Below, in pieces: positions 45,025-52,354 of a DNA stretch of 64,000 nucleotides. Under the pieces are notes generated by a model, which ran no database searches, was not told the origin of the DNA, and was given only the letters and a program-made list of their open reading frames with translations. The stretch comes from JANRKF01 sp964518725 (GTDB taxonomy: Bacteria; Pseudomonadota; Alphaproteobacteria; Rickettsiales; SXRF01), in assembly GCA_964518725.1 (NCBI GenBank), contig CAZFKP010000001.1, positions 59,941-123,940 on the forward strand, given 5' to 3'. How positions within the stretch are numbered: the stretch's first letter is position 1; each line of letters starts with the position of its first letter. A program made the position numbers and the translations under genes.

Positions 45025-45262
45025 CAAATGTCATCTTTAAGTTACCACACCTCGGCATGGTGCCGGGAGTTGTAATCGCCTAAATACGAGCGCAGGCCTA
45101 TTCCCCTTTCGGGTATTGTATTGAGCCTACTCCCGACGCATGAGCGTGCGGAAGCAGGGCTTTGTGATACGAGCCTACTTTAAAAACTTAATCGCAGTAT
45201 TTAGGGGATTACAGCCCCCTCAGGGGATACGATACGGCTTAAAGCCTTTTGTGTCAAAACAT
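45025..45262 (-). ncRNA. Candidate structured non-coding RNA of unassigned class
   Basis: The segment has no plausible gene but a strong fold. TGTAATC (45071–45077) and CCTAAATAC (45079–45087) pair perfectly with GTATTTAGG (45197–45205) and GATTACA (45207–45213), a 16-pair helix with one mismatch closing 110 bases. Local hairpins lie at 45053–45065, 45104–45113, 45136–45147 and 45216–45226. GAGCCTAC occurs twice inside the helix (45123–45130, 45171–45178). The strand is inferred from the leftward terminator. It could be a long 3' UTR or a free RNA; I could not match it to a known class. Confidence 0.55.
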
Positions 45263-45270
45263 TCGCCTAT

Positions 45271-45558
45271 TCAGGCGGCAATCGATTCAGTCACAAATAT
45301 TTGCGACATGGTCTGCGCTAGATTAATTTGTTGTTGATTGATTTCTTGTCTGCGCAGATGAACCAATACGTCACGCATCGTTTCTGTCAGCGCAAATTTC
45401 AAGTCATGCTCTGTAAGCTGAATACCTCTAGCGCCAAAGCTCAATTTTCCTTCCGCCAATGATTCGATTTTGCACAAGAGCACCTCACTCAGATGATTAA
45501 GATCGTAAGGACTCAATTTACTGAATGATTCAATAAAGTTCAGATAGTTGTAAATCAT
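45271..45558 (-). CDS. Small hypothetical protein, paralogue pair member 1
   Basis: Not recognised; 95 residues, soluble and helical. It resembles the next gene upstream: both share a pattern of F-x-x-S-F-x-K-(L/M)-S-P-(Y/F)-(D/E)-L near the start and L-x-x-(A/I)-L-x-E-T-M-R later. It has AAGGAGG before its ATG and its own promoter (45608–45636). The structured RNA begins just after its stop, so both may share a transcript. Confidence 0.6.
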   Translation of the reverse strand: MIYNYLNFIESFSKLSPYDLNHLSEVLLCKIESLAEGKLSFGARGIQLTEHDLKFALTETMRDVLVHLRRQEINQQQINLAQTMSQIFVTESIAA

Positions 45559-45607
45559 ACTTCCTCCTTTTGGTAAAACTGTTATTCCCCTTAAACGGGA
45601 GAATAAT

Positions 45608-45636
45608 CATAGAGGAATATACCTAGGGTTGCAATT
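45608..45636 (-). promoter_or_regulatory. Sigma70-type promoter for the 95-residue gene and structured RNA
   Basis: On the minus strand TTGCAA (45636–45631) and TATGAT (45613–45608) are separated by 17 bases, about 50 bases before the start at 45558. Confidence 0.55.
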
Positions 45637-45975
45637 TTAGCTTTCTGCATTTTCTGGACTTGTTGCCTTGTAAACTCTTGATCGTGTCAAATCAAGACCG
45701 CGCTGAGCTTCCTTTACTCGCCTTTCCGCCACCTCGACGTGTGCGGTACGCATTGTTTCAATCAAGATATTTTTGAGATTAATTGCTGTCAGATGGCTTA
45801 GTGTCGATGTTTGCTCTATTTCGTATTGATTAAAATGGCTGAAAAATATTTTTATAAAATAATCAAGTTCGAATGGACTCATTTTTTCGAACGAAATTAT
45901 AAAGTTTTCATATCCTTGCTCGCCATGCATCGCCAATACCACTTCCTTAAAGTCATCCACCAAATGTAAAAGCAT
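45637..45975 (-). CDS. Small hypothetical protein, paralogue pair member 2
   Basis: Not recognised; 112 residues. It shares IISFEKMSPFELDYF and NILIETMRTAHVEVAERRVKEAQ with its downstream neighbour, so the two arose by duplication. The start lies 23 bases inside the end of dipZ, implying coupling to that operon. The C-terminal 30 residues are Arg/Lys-rich. A role in redox stress is suggested only by position. Confidence 0.55.
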   Translation of the reverse strand: MLLHLVDDFKEVVLAMHGEQGYENFIISFEKMSPFELDYFIKIFFSHFNQYEIEQTSTLSHLTAINLKNILIETMRTAHVEVAERRVKEAQRGLDLTRSRVYKATSPENAES

Positions 45976-47602
45976 ACGCTTCTAGGCCTGAATTCTCTGC
46001 GGTAATTTGTAGCACGCCATTGTTGATACCGTGCTGATTGACCAGCTCATAGATCGTGTGTGTATCAACAGTGATGACGCCTTCTGGAGCATCCTTTCCA
46101 GCAGCGCTGCCGATGGGCTCACCGTTTAATGTAAGCGTTGCTTTGACGGGTTTTCCAGTCTTCGTGCCCAGCACCAGGAATACTTTCTTAGCGTTGAAAT
46201 TATAGTGCAGGGCTGCACCCGTTTTTTCTGCGGTGATGTGTTCTGATCCAAACGTCCATGTACCGGTGAGTGCCCAACTATTCAGCGGAATAAATTTTGG
46301 GGAGGTGTAGTCTTGTTTCTTTCCCAGCTTAATGCCTTGTGGGCTTACAAAGTTGGCGGCTCTGGCATTGCCCAAATAGGTTTCGGGTGATTGATGCTGG
46401 CTGAAAGGAGTTTCGGTGTTGGCAGATGTGGCTTTCTTATTCAGCCCGAGTAGATGACGGATATTGTTTTCCGTTTGGGCGTAATTGCCTTCACCGAAAT
46501 GGGTGTAGACAACCTTGCCCTCTTTATCGATCAGGTAATGCGCGGGCCAATAGCGGTTTTTGAAGGCGGTCCATGTATCGAAGCGATTATCCAGTGCCAC
46601 CGGATATTCAATCTGATGCGCGGCAAGGGCGGCCTCGACATTCGTTTTACTCTTCTCAAACTCAAATTCAGGCGCATGCACACCGATGATGACAAGCCCC
46701 TTGTCACGGTAAGTGCGATCCCACTTGGTGACATAAGGCAGTGTGCGCACACAATTAATGCAGGAATACGTCCAGAAATCAATCAGCACCACTTTCCCTT
46801 TGAGTTCCTGCAATGTCAGTGGGTTCGAATTGAGCCATGTTTCCAGGCCACGCAATTCTGGCGCAGGATAGGGACTCGGCAGCGCATCCTGCAAACCGGA
46901 CTCTTGTGCAGCAGCCTCAGTAAAACGGCCTTTTCCTTGGAAAAGCGACTGCGGATCAATGCCGCTGGCAATCACCCCAACCGCCAGCAGAATAACTACC
47001 CCAAAGCCTTTGCGTATGCGCTCAGCATGGGTGGTGAAAAAGTTGAGTTTCGACATAAATCTCCTTCCGGTGAGTGAAATGGCAAGCATTGGTGTTCCTG
47101 CTCCAAGTGCGAATGAGGCAACCAGAAACAACGCGCTGATATCGGATTCCTGGCGGATGACCTGCACCAGTACGGCGGCAAGAATAGGGCCAGCGCATGG
47201 AGTCCACACCAGCCCGATCAGCGCGCCGATGAATACACCGCTTAAGAATCCATCGTTACTGCTTGTGGTGAGGTTGCTTCCGGCGTTCGCAAAACGCTGG
47301 GTGGCGGCGCTAAATGTTGCGGATAGGCGTTCTGAAAGTAATACGAAGCCAAACAGTGCGAGAAACACCAGCGACACATCGCGGATAATTTCCACATCAA
47401 TGCCAGCCAGCATCACCAGTTTGCGCGAAAGCAAGGCAAATGCGGTGAACGCCAGCACAAAACCGGTTATGATGCCAAAGGGACGTTTTCTTCCACCATC
47501 GACCGATGCACCCAGCACCAGCGGCAACACAGGTAGAATGCAGGGGCTTACAATTAGCGCCACGCCTTCTAGGAATGATAAACCAATCTCAATCGGGTGC
47601 AT
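45953..47602 (-). CDS. DipZ-like CcdA–thioredoxin fusion (periplasmic electron delivery)
   Basis: A 549-residue membrane protein. Residues about 1–225 form the CcdA/DsbD-type transporter with its two Cys motifs (SPCILPVLPLVLG and WTPCAGPIL). Residues about 255–400 are a TlpA/redoxin domain with active site CINC (WTYSCINCVRTLP). The remainder is the beta-rich C-terminal domain of DipZ proteins. It carries reducing power from cytoplasmic thioredoxin to the periplasm, where the exported MsrA and MsrB encoded just upstream would need it. The gap to msrA is three bases, so they form one operon. Confidence 0.88.
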   Translation of the reverse strand: MHPIEIGLSFLEGVALIVSPCILPVLPLVLGASVDGGRKRPFGIITGFVLAFTAFALLSRKLVMLAGIDVEIIRDVSLVFLALFGFVLLSERLSATFSAATQRFANAGSNLTTSSNDGFLSGVFIGALIGLVWTPCAGPILAAVLVQVIRQESDISALFLVASFALGAGTPMLAISLTGRRFMSKLNFFTTHAERIRKGFGVVILLAVGVIASGIDPQSLFQGKGRFTEAAAQESGLQDALPSPYPAPELRGLETWLNSNPLTLQELKGKVVLIDFWTYSCINCVRTLPYVTKWDRTYRDKGLVIIGVHAPEFEFEKSKTNVEAALAAHQIEYPVALDNRFDTWTAFKNRYWPAHYLIDKEGKVVYTHFGEGNYAQTENNIRHLLGLNKKATSANTETPFSQHQSPETYLGNARAANFVSPQGIKLGKKQDYTSPKFIPLNSWALTGTWTFGSEHITAEKTGAALHYNFNAKKVFLVLGTKTGKPVKATLTLNGEPIGSAAGKDAPEGVITVDTHTIYELVNQHGINNGVLQITAENSGLEAYAFTFGG

Positions 47603-47605
47603 GGC

Positions 47606-48226
47606 CTATTCCTTATACAGTGTGGGATAGGTCGATTTGAGTTTGGCTACTTTTGGCGCATCGTGAATCATGATGTAGGGATTCATGGGATGCAGCGCCG
47701 CATAATTCTGATGATATTCTTCTGCCGGATAGAAAACTTCAAGATTTTCCAGCTTTGTGACGATGGGTTCGCTGAAGGCTTTCTTCTCGTTCAAATCCTT
47801 GATTTTCGCCTGCACGGCCTGTTGTTGAGGAGGGCTGCTGTAAAACACTGCCGAGCGATATTGTGTGCCATGATCTGGGCCTTGGTAATTGAGTTGTGTG
47901 GGGTTATGCGCCACGCCAAAATAAATATCGAGCAGTTGTGACAGTGATACTTGTGATGGATCATAGGTTATTTGCACTGCTTCGGCGTGACCCGTATCGC
48001 CGCTGGTGATGAGATCGTATTTTGCCGTTTCCGCTTTACCACCTGCATAGCCAGACACCACATTCGTGACGCCCTTGGTATGCTCAAATACGGCTTCAAC
48101 ACCCCAGAAACAACCACCGGCAACAACGATAGACTCTGTCTTGATCTCCCCCGCATTGGCGCGCGCTACAAAGCACAGCCCAGCCGCCGTTACTACCAAT
48201 ACAATGATTTTCAGTATCTCGCGCAT
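47606..48226 (-). CDS. msrA: Peptide-methionine (S)-S-oxide reductase, exported
   Basis: Repairs S-methionine sulfoxide. The 206-residue protein has a signal peptide (about 1–25, ending ARANAGE) and the catalytic GGCFWGVEAVF motif. VVSGYAGG and EAVQITYDPSQVS are also typical. Export distinguishes it from the second MsrA at 48915. It lies between dipZ and the exported msrB, one base after the latter. Confidence 0.93.
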   Translation of the reverse strand: MREILKIIVLVVTAAGLCFVARANAGEIKTESIVVAGGCFWGVEAVFEHTKGVTNVVSGYAGGKAETAKYDLITSGDTGHAEAVQITYDPSQVSLSQLLDIYFGVAHNPTQLNYQGPDHGTQYRSAVFYSSPPQQQAVQAKIKDLNEKKAFSEPIVTKLENLEVFYPAEEYHQNYAALHPMNPYIMIHDAPKVAKLKSTYPTLYKE

Positions 48227-48227
48227 A

Positions 48228-48722
48228 TTATGCCTCCTTGGGGATGAATTTCAGCACCACACCGTTGTTGCAGTAGCGTAAGCCGGTAGGTTTTGGGCCG
48301 TCATCAAACACATGACCATGATGCCCGCCGCAGCGCGCGCAGTGATATTCCGTGCGCGGATACAGCAGTTTATAGTCCGTTTTGGTTTCAACATGCCCTT
48401 TTATGGCATCATAAAAACTCGGCCAGCCTGTGCCAGAATCGTATTTGAACGTGGAGAGAAACAGCGGCAAATCACAGCCCACACAGGCGAACACCCCTTC
48501 GCGTTTTTCATTCAGCAATTCGCTGGTGAATGCGCGCTCTGTGCCTTCTTCGCGCAAAATATCGTATTGCGCAGTTGTGAGCTTCTTTTTCCACTCAGCG
48601 TTGGAGAGATTGCGCTTGGCAACGGCTTCCGCTGCGAATGCTTTTCCCGCTCTTACGTAGGGCGCAAGAGCTGCAAGCGCCAATCCCCCAAGCGATAATT
48701 TGATGAAATCTCTGCGCTGCAT
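48228..48722 (-). CDS. msrB: Peptide-methionine (R)-S-oxide reductase, Tat-exported, zinc form
   Basis: Repairs R-methionine sulfoxide. The 164-residue protein begins MQRRDFIKLSLGGLALAAL, a twin-arginine-type signal. The MsrB domain has both zinc CxxC pairs (CVGC, CARC), the GTGWPSF segment and the catalytic Cys in RYCNN. It would act in the periplasm with the exported MsrA and DipZ. Confidence 0.92.
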   Translation of the reverse strand: MQRRDFIKLSLGGLALAALAPYVRAGKAFAAEAVAKRNLSNAEWKKKLTTAQYDILREEGTERAFTSELLNEKREGVFACVGCDLPLFLSTFKYDSGTGWPSFYDAIKGHVETKTDYKLLYPRTEYHCARCGGHHGHVFDDGPKPTGLRYCNNGVVLKFIPKEA

Positions 48723-48731
48723 ATATTCCCC

Positions 48732-48902
48732 CTATGCCTGAATATCGAGCAAACGATTCGGATCGGGCCTGAACACTGGCTCTGGGCGGCTGATTTGTGC
48801 TTGCTCAATGCTAACTTCCTGCGCTCGCTCAGTTCTCTGGCGCGCAACCGTTGCACTCGCTGCTGAGTGACTAGCGCAATCTGTACAATTAACTCCGGCC
48901 AT
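48732..48902 (-). CDS. Small unannotated protein between msrA and msrB
   Basis: A 56-residue frame with ATG at 48902 and AAAGGA seven bases upstream, lying in the operon gap between msrA (48915) and msrB (48722). It starts MAGVNCTDCASHSAASATVA, giving a Cys-X2-Cys near the N-terminus, and ends with a charged segment (RPDPNRLLDIQA). No family recognised. A longer frame over the same DNA (48653–48958) lacks a ribosome site and overlaps msrB. Confidence 0.5.
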   Translation of the reverse strand: MAGVNCTDCASHSAASATVARQRTERAQEVSIEQAQISRPEPVFRPDPNRLLDIQA

Positions 48903-48914
48903 GACGTATTCCTT

Positions 48915-49415
48915 TCATAGTTTCCAGTTGGGTCGCACGAAATGGCAGGTGTAGCCATTCGGGTGGCGCTTCAGGTAATCTTGGTGATATCCTTCCGCTA
49001 CATAGAATTCGGATGCAGCGGTCACTTCGGTTACAATTTTTCCTGGCCATTTGCATGATGCGGTGATGTCGGCAATCACTTGCTCGGCGATATGTTTTTG
49101 CTCAGTGTTCGTGTAAAAAATGGCCGAGCGATAGGACGGCCCAATATCATTGCCCTGGCGGTTTTTAGTGGTGGGGTCATGAATCTGGAACAGAAATTCC
49201 AAAATAGCGCGATAGCTGATTTTGGTGGAATCAAAAATGACTTCAATCGCTTCGGCATGACCAGTGATTTTACCTTTCATATCCTCATAGGTAGGATTTT
49301 TGAGCGTCCCGCCTGTATATCCCACTGTGGTATCTATCACGCCTGGCAAATGGCGGAATAATTCCTCCATGCCCCAGAAGCATCCACCTGCTAAAATAGC
49401 ACGTTCTTTGCTCAT
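48915..49415 (-). CDS. msrA: Peptide-methionine (S)-S-oxide reductase, cytoplasmic
   Basis: A second MsrA, 166 residues, without signal peptide: MSKERAILAGGCFWGMEELF places the catalytic Cys at residue 13. The start at 49415 is fixed by GGAGG a few bases upstream; the longer frame to 49625 runs through msrB. It starts one base after the msrB stop. With the next gene it makes a cytoplasmic repair pair parallel to the exported pair. Confidence 0.93.
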   Translation of the reverse strand: MSKERAILAGGCFWGMEELFRHLPGVIDTTVGYTGGTLKNPTYEDMKGKITGHAEAIEVIFDSTKISYRAILEFLFQIHDPTTKNRQGNDIGPSYRSAIFYTNTEQKHIAEQVIADITASCKWPGKIVTEVTAASEFYVAEGYHQDYLKRHPNGYTCHFVRPNWKL

Positions 49416-49416
49416 A

Positions 49417-49860
49417 TTAATTGCCTCCAAATAAATGCATAAATTCTCCATATCCTTCTGCTTCGAGCTTTTCTTTAGGGATAAAGCGCAGAGAGGCTGA
49501 GTTAATGCAGTAGCGAAGTCCGGTATCCTTTGGCCCATCATCAAATACATGACCAAGATGTGAATCAGCATGTTTGGAGCGCACTTCGGTGCGGCGCATG
49601 CCGTGTGTAATATCCTGCGCTTCAATCACATTTTCATCCACCAGAGGGCGTGTAAAACTTGGCCAGCCGGTTTTAGAGTCAAATTTGTGAGTTGAGGAAA
49701 ATAGTGGCTCGCCCGAGATAATATCGACATAAATTCCCTCACGCTTGTTATTCCAGAATTGATTTTGAAAAGGAGGTTCCGTTCCACAGGCCTGCGTTAC
49801 CTTGTATTGCATCTCGCTTAACTCCGCGATGCGGCTAGGATTTTTGATATATTTAGACAT
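49417..49860 (-). CDS. msrB: Peptide-methionine (R)-S-oxide reductase, cytoplasmic, zinc-less form
   Basis: A second MsrB, 147 residues, no signal peptide. The catalytic Cys is in LRYCINSASLRF, and SKTGWPSFTRP and SHLGHVFDDGP are present. The zinc-binding Cys pairs of the exported copy are replaced (YVDIISGEPL and SKHADSH), so this is the non-zinc type. Its start overlaps the stop of the small membrane-protein gene upstream. Confidence 0.93.
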   Translation of the reverse strand: MSKYIKNPSRIAELSEMQYKVTQACGTEPPFQNQFWNNKREGIYVDIISGEPLFSSTHKFDSKTGWPSFTRPLVDENVIEAQDITHGMRRTEVRSKHADSHLGHVFDDGPKDTGLRYCINSASLRFIPKEKLEAEGYGEFMHLFGGN

Positions 49861-50104
49861 CAGGATTACTCCTTACGTTTCGTATTTTCTTTTGTAAAAA
49901 TTGGATGTTATCAAGCCAAATAGCTCCCTTGATGGCAGCCATAGCAGCTAAAATTCCAACGAAAATTTGCACCAATGGCTGCGTAAAAAACGATGCGGCA
50001 ATGAGTGCGATGATAGGTAGCGCCGGAATGGCAACAAGGGTTTTGGCCCATTTGCAATAATTAAAGCCGCTGCAAGCGCATGATTTTGTTATTGTTTGGT
50101 TCAT
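49853..50104 (-). CDS. Small membrane protein leading the msr operon
   Basis: Not recognised; 83 residues. The N-terminus carries three Cys (SCACSGFNYCKW), followed by two membrane helices (about 19–41 and 44–64) and a basic tail. It is the first gene of the leftward msr–dipZ operon, 62 bases from the regulated promoter region of the sigma-factor operon. The Cys cluster may bind metal or sense redox state. Confidence 0.6.
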   Translation of the reverse strand: MNQTITKSCACSGFNYCKWAKTLVAIPALPIIALIAASFFTQPLVQIFVGILAAMAAIKGAIWLDNIQFLQKKIRNVRSNPDV

Positions 50105-50113
50105 AAAAAATCC

Positions 50114-50152
50114 TTGTGAATCAGTGTTGTTATTCTATGATGACCGTTCGGT
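50114..50152 (+). promoter_or_regulatory. Sigma70 promoter with TetR-type operator before the ECF sigma gene
   Basis: TTGTGA (50114–50119) and TATGAT (50136–50141) are 16 bases apart. The near-palindrome ACCGTTCGGT (50143–50152) lies at the predicted start point. The identical 10 bases occur, inverted, at the same place in the promoter of the second bufferin operon. Confidence 0.65.
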
Positions 50153-50171
50153 AGGTTTATCTATCAATGGA

Positions 50172-50199
50172 TTCGTATCCAAAGGACGTAATGGTTACA
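50172..50199 (-). promoter_or_regulatory. Candidate ECF-sigma promoter for the msr–dipZ operon
   Basis: On the minus strand TGTAAC (50199–50194) and CGAA (50175–50172) are 18 bases apart, firing toward the gene at 50104. It overlaps the translation start of the sigma gene, linking the two divergent units. Confidence 0.6.
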
Positions 50200-50745
50200 G
50201 TACATACAAAAACGGCGGATAAATACGCGGAGCTGACAAGCCTCTTTCGTGCGGGGCTTGCGGGTGATGCTGCGAGCTATAACCGTTTTTTGCAGGCGGT
50301 AGCACCGATACTCCGCCGTGCTGTGGCCAGAAAACTATCGCAGTCGGATGTTGAAGATGTGGTGCAGGAGATATTAATTTCCATCCATAAAGCTCGTCAC
50401 ACCTATGACGGCGAGAGACCGATCATGCCGTGGCTTGGCTCGATTACCAGCTTTCGTATCACCGATTATCTTCGGAAACATTATTCGCAAATGCGCCACC
50501 AGAGCGTGGATATTGCTGATTATGAAAATATTTTATCGGATGTAACCGAAGCCCATGAAGATAACGAATCTATAGATGAGATATTGGATGGAGTGCCGGA
50601 GCGTGAACAAAAGATTCTTACGCTGATGCATGTGGAAGGCTACACGGCAAAAGAAACGGGAGCGCGGCTGGGCATGAATGAATCAGCGGTGAAGGTGGCA
50701 GCACACAGGGCAATAAAGAAGATCAGAGAAAAGATAGGCGCATGA
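50191..50745 (+). CDS. ECF RNA polymerase sigma factor (NrsF-controlled type)
   Basis: A 184-residue sigma factor. Region 2 (about 20–95) has SQSDVEDVVQEILISIHKARHTYD and the -10-recognition stretch; region 4 (about 120–180) has VPEREQKILTLMHVEGYTAKETGARLGM and a helix-turn-helix ending VAAHRAIKKIREKI. The start at 50191 is favoured by AAAGGA four bases upstream; an ATG eight codons earlier has no site. It overlaps the anti-sigma gene by four bases. Pairing with DUF1109 matches Caulobacter SigF-type sigmas, which answer metal and oxidant stress. Confidence 0.9.
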   Translation: MVTVHTKTADKYAELTSLFRAGLAGDAASYNRFLQAVAPILRRAVARKLSQSDVEDVVQEILISIHKARHTYDGERPIMPWLGSITSFRITDYLRKHYSQMRHQSVDIADYENILSDVTEAHEDNESIDEILDGVPEREQKILTLMHVEGYTAKETGARLGMNESAVKVAAHRAIKKIREKIGA

Positions 50746-51386
50746 ACACGAATGAACTCATCGCAAATTTAAGTGCAGAGGCTCCAAGCAAAACGCTTGG
50801 AACGCCAAGCTATTACGCCTTGCGTTTGGGTGCGGTGCTTGCTGTCTATGCAATTGGCGTGCAAATGTTCTTAGGGCTCAGGCCAGATTTGGCACTGCAA
50901 TTCACCAGGCCGATGTTCTCTGTGGAAATAGCGTTGCTTGCGCTGCTATCGTTGACAAGTGCGGCGGCGGCGATTCTTTCCATGTATCCAGACGCGCATC
51001 AACAACAAGGCGCTCTGAAATACCCCTATGCCATTTTTGCGTTGTTGGTGGTATTCATGGCTTTCCAACTCACGCTTCCGCATGACCCGATGATGGTGAT
51101 TCCTGTCGCATTGGATGCACATGGCATGGAGTGCGCGCTATGTATTGCAAGCGTTGCGGTGGTTCCTTCTGCGCTGATATTCGGGTTGCTGCGCAAAGGC
51201 GCAAGCGTTCATCCCTTGCGTTCAGGATCGTTCGCCGTGCTGGCTGCGTCTGCGATTGGCGGGTTAACGCTACGGCTTTCGGAGGCCAACGATTCGCTGA
51301 TGCATATGGTATCGTGGCATTATGTGCCCACACTTCTGTTTGCCGCGCTCGGCGCATGGATTGGAAAGACTTTATTGAAATGGTAA
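50742..51386 (+). CDS. nrsF: DUF1109 (NrsF-type) membrane anti-sigma factor
   Basis: A 214-residue protein with six membrane helices. NrsF-type proteins hold the cognate ECF sigma at the membrane until a metal or oxidant signal releases it. The family's Cys pair is present in HGMECALCIASVAVVPSAL, along with GLTLRLSEANDSLMHMVSWHYVPT. The start overlaps the sigma stop (ATGA). The Cys pair is the likely sensing site. Confidence 0.9.
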   Translation: MNTNELIANLSAEAPSKTLGTPSYYALRLGAVLAVYAIGVQMFLGLRPDLALQFTRPMFSVEIALLALLSLTSAAAAILSMYPDAHQQQGALKYPYAIFALLVVFMAFQLTLPHDPMMVIPVALDAHGMECALCIASVAVVPSALIFGLLRKGASVHPLRSGSFAVLAASAIGGLTLRLSEANDSLMHMVSWHYVPTLLFAALGAWIGKTLLKW

Positions 51387-51413
51387 CCACACAAACCCAA
51401 GGAGAATAATCAT

Positions 51414-51659
51414 ATGAAAAATCACATCATCGCCGCAACATTACTGACCGTTCTTGCCAGCAGCACTTCGGCAATAGCCGCCGATAAATCTGAGCGCGAA
51501 AAATGCTACGGTGTTGCCAAGGCAGGCAAGAATGATTGCGCTTCCAAAGACAAATCGCATTCCTGTGCTGGTCAAGCCAAAAAAGACGCGGATGCGAATG
51601 AGTGGATCTACACCCCAGCCGGTCTTTGCGACAAACTCGCGGGCGGTGTAAAAGGCTAA
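51414..51659 (+). CDS. DUF2282 (BufA1-type) small exported protein
   Basis: An 81-residue protein with a signal peptide (about 1–22, ending SAIAAD). The mature part has the DUF2282 pattern: EKCYGVAKAGKNDCA, HSCAGQAKKDADANEW and PAGLCDKLAGG, four Cys in all. Such proteins are bufferin-class substrates of MNIO enzymes. It is the third gene of the sigma operon, 27 bases after nrsF. No maturase is adjacent; one of the two fused BufBC enzymes may act on it. Confidence 0.85.
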   Translation: MKNHIIAATLLTVLASSTSAIAADKSEREKCYGVAKAGKNDCASKDKSHSCAGQAKKDADANEWIYTPAGLCDKLAGGVKG

Positions 51660-51679
51660 GAAATACTCTCGCAAGTTGC

Positions 51680-52246
51680 TTATGGCTGATGTGCTTCAAT
51701 AACCATTTCAGCGATTGCCTTGCCTTGCTTGGCTGAGTCTTTGATGTTTGCCACAAACCAGCCAGTGTAACACCCAGCGATCACACTGGCAATTTGCTCC
51801 GCCACCAGCCGTGGTGACTTCAGTTTTGCATCTCGTGCAAATTGTTCGAGATGGGTAATGATAAATTGATAATGCGCCTCGCATATCTTGCGAACGGGGC
51901 TATCCCGATCCGTATATTCTCCCGCTGCATTAATAAAGGGGCAGCCATAACATTCTTTGTCTTTGAAGAATTCACTCATCTCCTCAAAAAGAATCGTCAG
52001 TCGCTGCGTAGGCTTCAGGCCTTTTTTATTCCATGCGTTAATATACCCAGCCTTATGAAACTCGCTTAAGTGCACAAGCACTGCCTCAATAAGCGCGTCT
52101 TTATTTGAAAAGTGATGATAAATTGTTGCCTTAGTCACACCAGCGGCTTTCGCAATCGCCTCCACGCCCGTTGCTTTATACCCATGCTTATAGAATAGCG
52201 CGGCGGCTTCTAGAATTCCTTCTCTTCCTCTTCTGGTCTTTGGCAT
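51680..52246 (-). CDS. TetR-family transcriptional regulator
   Basis: A 188-residue repressor. The N-terminal helix-turn-helix (about 8–50) includes GVEAIAKAAGVTKATIYHHFSNKDAL. The ligand domain contains KECYGCPFINAAGEY, with two Cys that could sense an oxidant or electrophile, as in NemR-like regulators. It lies between the sigma operon and the second bufferin operon, and the two identical ACCGTTCGGT sites flank it. Its own promoter (52261–52289) overlaps an ECF promoter firing the other way. Confidence 0.9.
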   Translation of the reverse strand: MPKTRRGREGILEAAALFYKHGYKATGVEAIAKAAGVTKATIYHHFSNKDALIEAVLVHLSEFHKAGYINAWNKKGLKPTQRLTILFEEMSEFFKDKECYGCPFINAAGEYTDRDSPVRKICEAHYQFIITHLEQFARDAKLKSPRLVAEQIASVIAGCYTGWFVANIKDSAKQGKAIAEMVIEAHQP

Positions 52247-52260
52247 TATTTTCCTAAATT

Positions 52261-52289
52261 TTTATATTGCTTGTAACGATGTTACACAA
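52261..52289 (-). promoter_or_regulatory. Sigma70-type promoter of the tetR gene
   Basis: On the minus strand TTGTGT (52289–52284) and TATAAA (52266–52261) are 17 bases apart, 15 bases before the start codon. The palindrome TGTAAC-GAT-GTTACA (52272–52286) covers the spacer. Confidence 0.5.
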
Positions 52290-52298
52290 AGTCACGAA
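52272..52298 (+). promoter_or_regulatory. Candidate ECF-sigma promoter, bufferin operon 2
   Basis: TGTAAC (52272–52277) and CGAA (52295–52298) are 17 bases apart, facing the precursor gene at 52452. The -35 half lies inside the tetR promoter, so sigma binding should interfere with tetR transcription. Confidence 0.65.
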
Positions 52299-52354
52299 TC
52301 ACTGAGCATAGAAAGTTACTGATGATATGGCAAATGGGTTTGAATATAAACTAT

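Noticed and set aside
45025..45262. Assignment of the structured RNA to HEARO/omega RNA, RNase P, tmRNA or 6S
   Set aside because: No diagnostic sequence I can verify by eye, and no IscB- or TnpB-like partner; left as unassigned.
45953..47602. Classical DsbD
   Set aside because: The domain order is CcdA then redoxin then a C-terminal beta domain, and the N-terminal DsbD-alpha domain is missing, so DipZ-like is the better call.
48653..48958. 101-codon minus-strand frame in the msr operon
   Set aside because: It overlaps msrB and msrA ends without a ribosome site; the 56-residue frame in another phase fits the gap and has a strong one.
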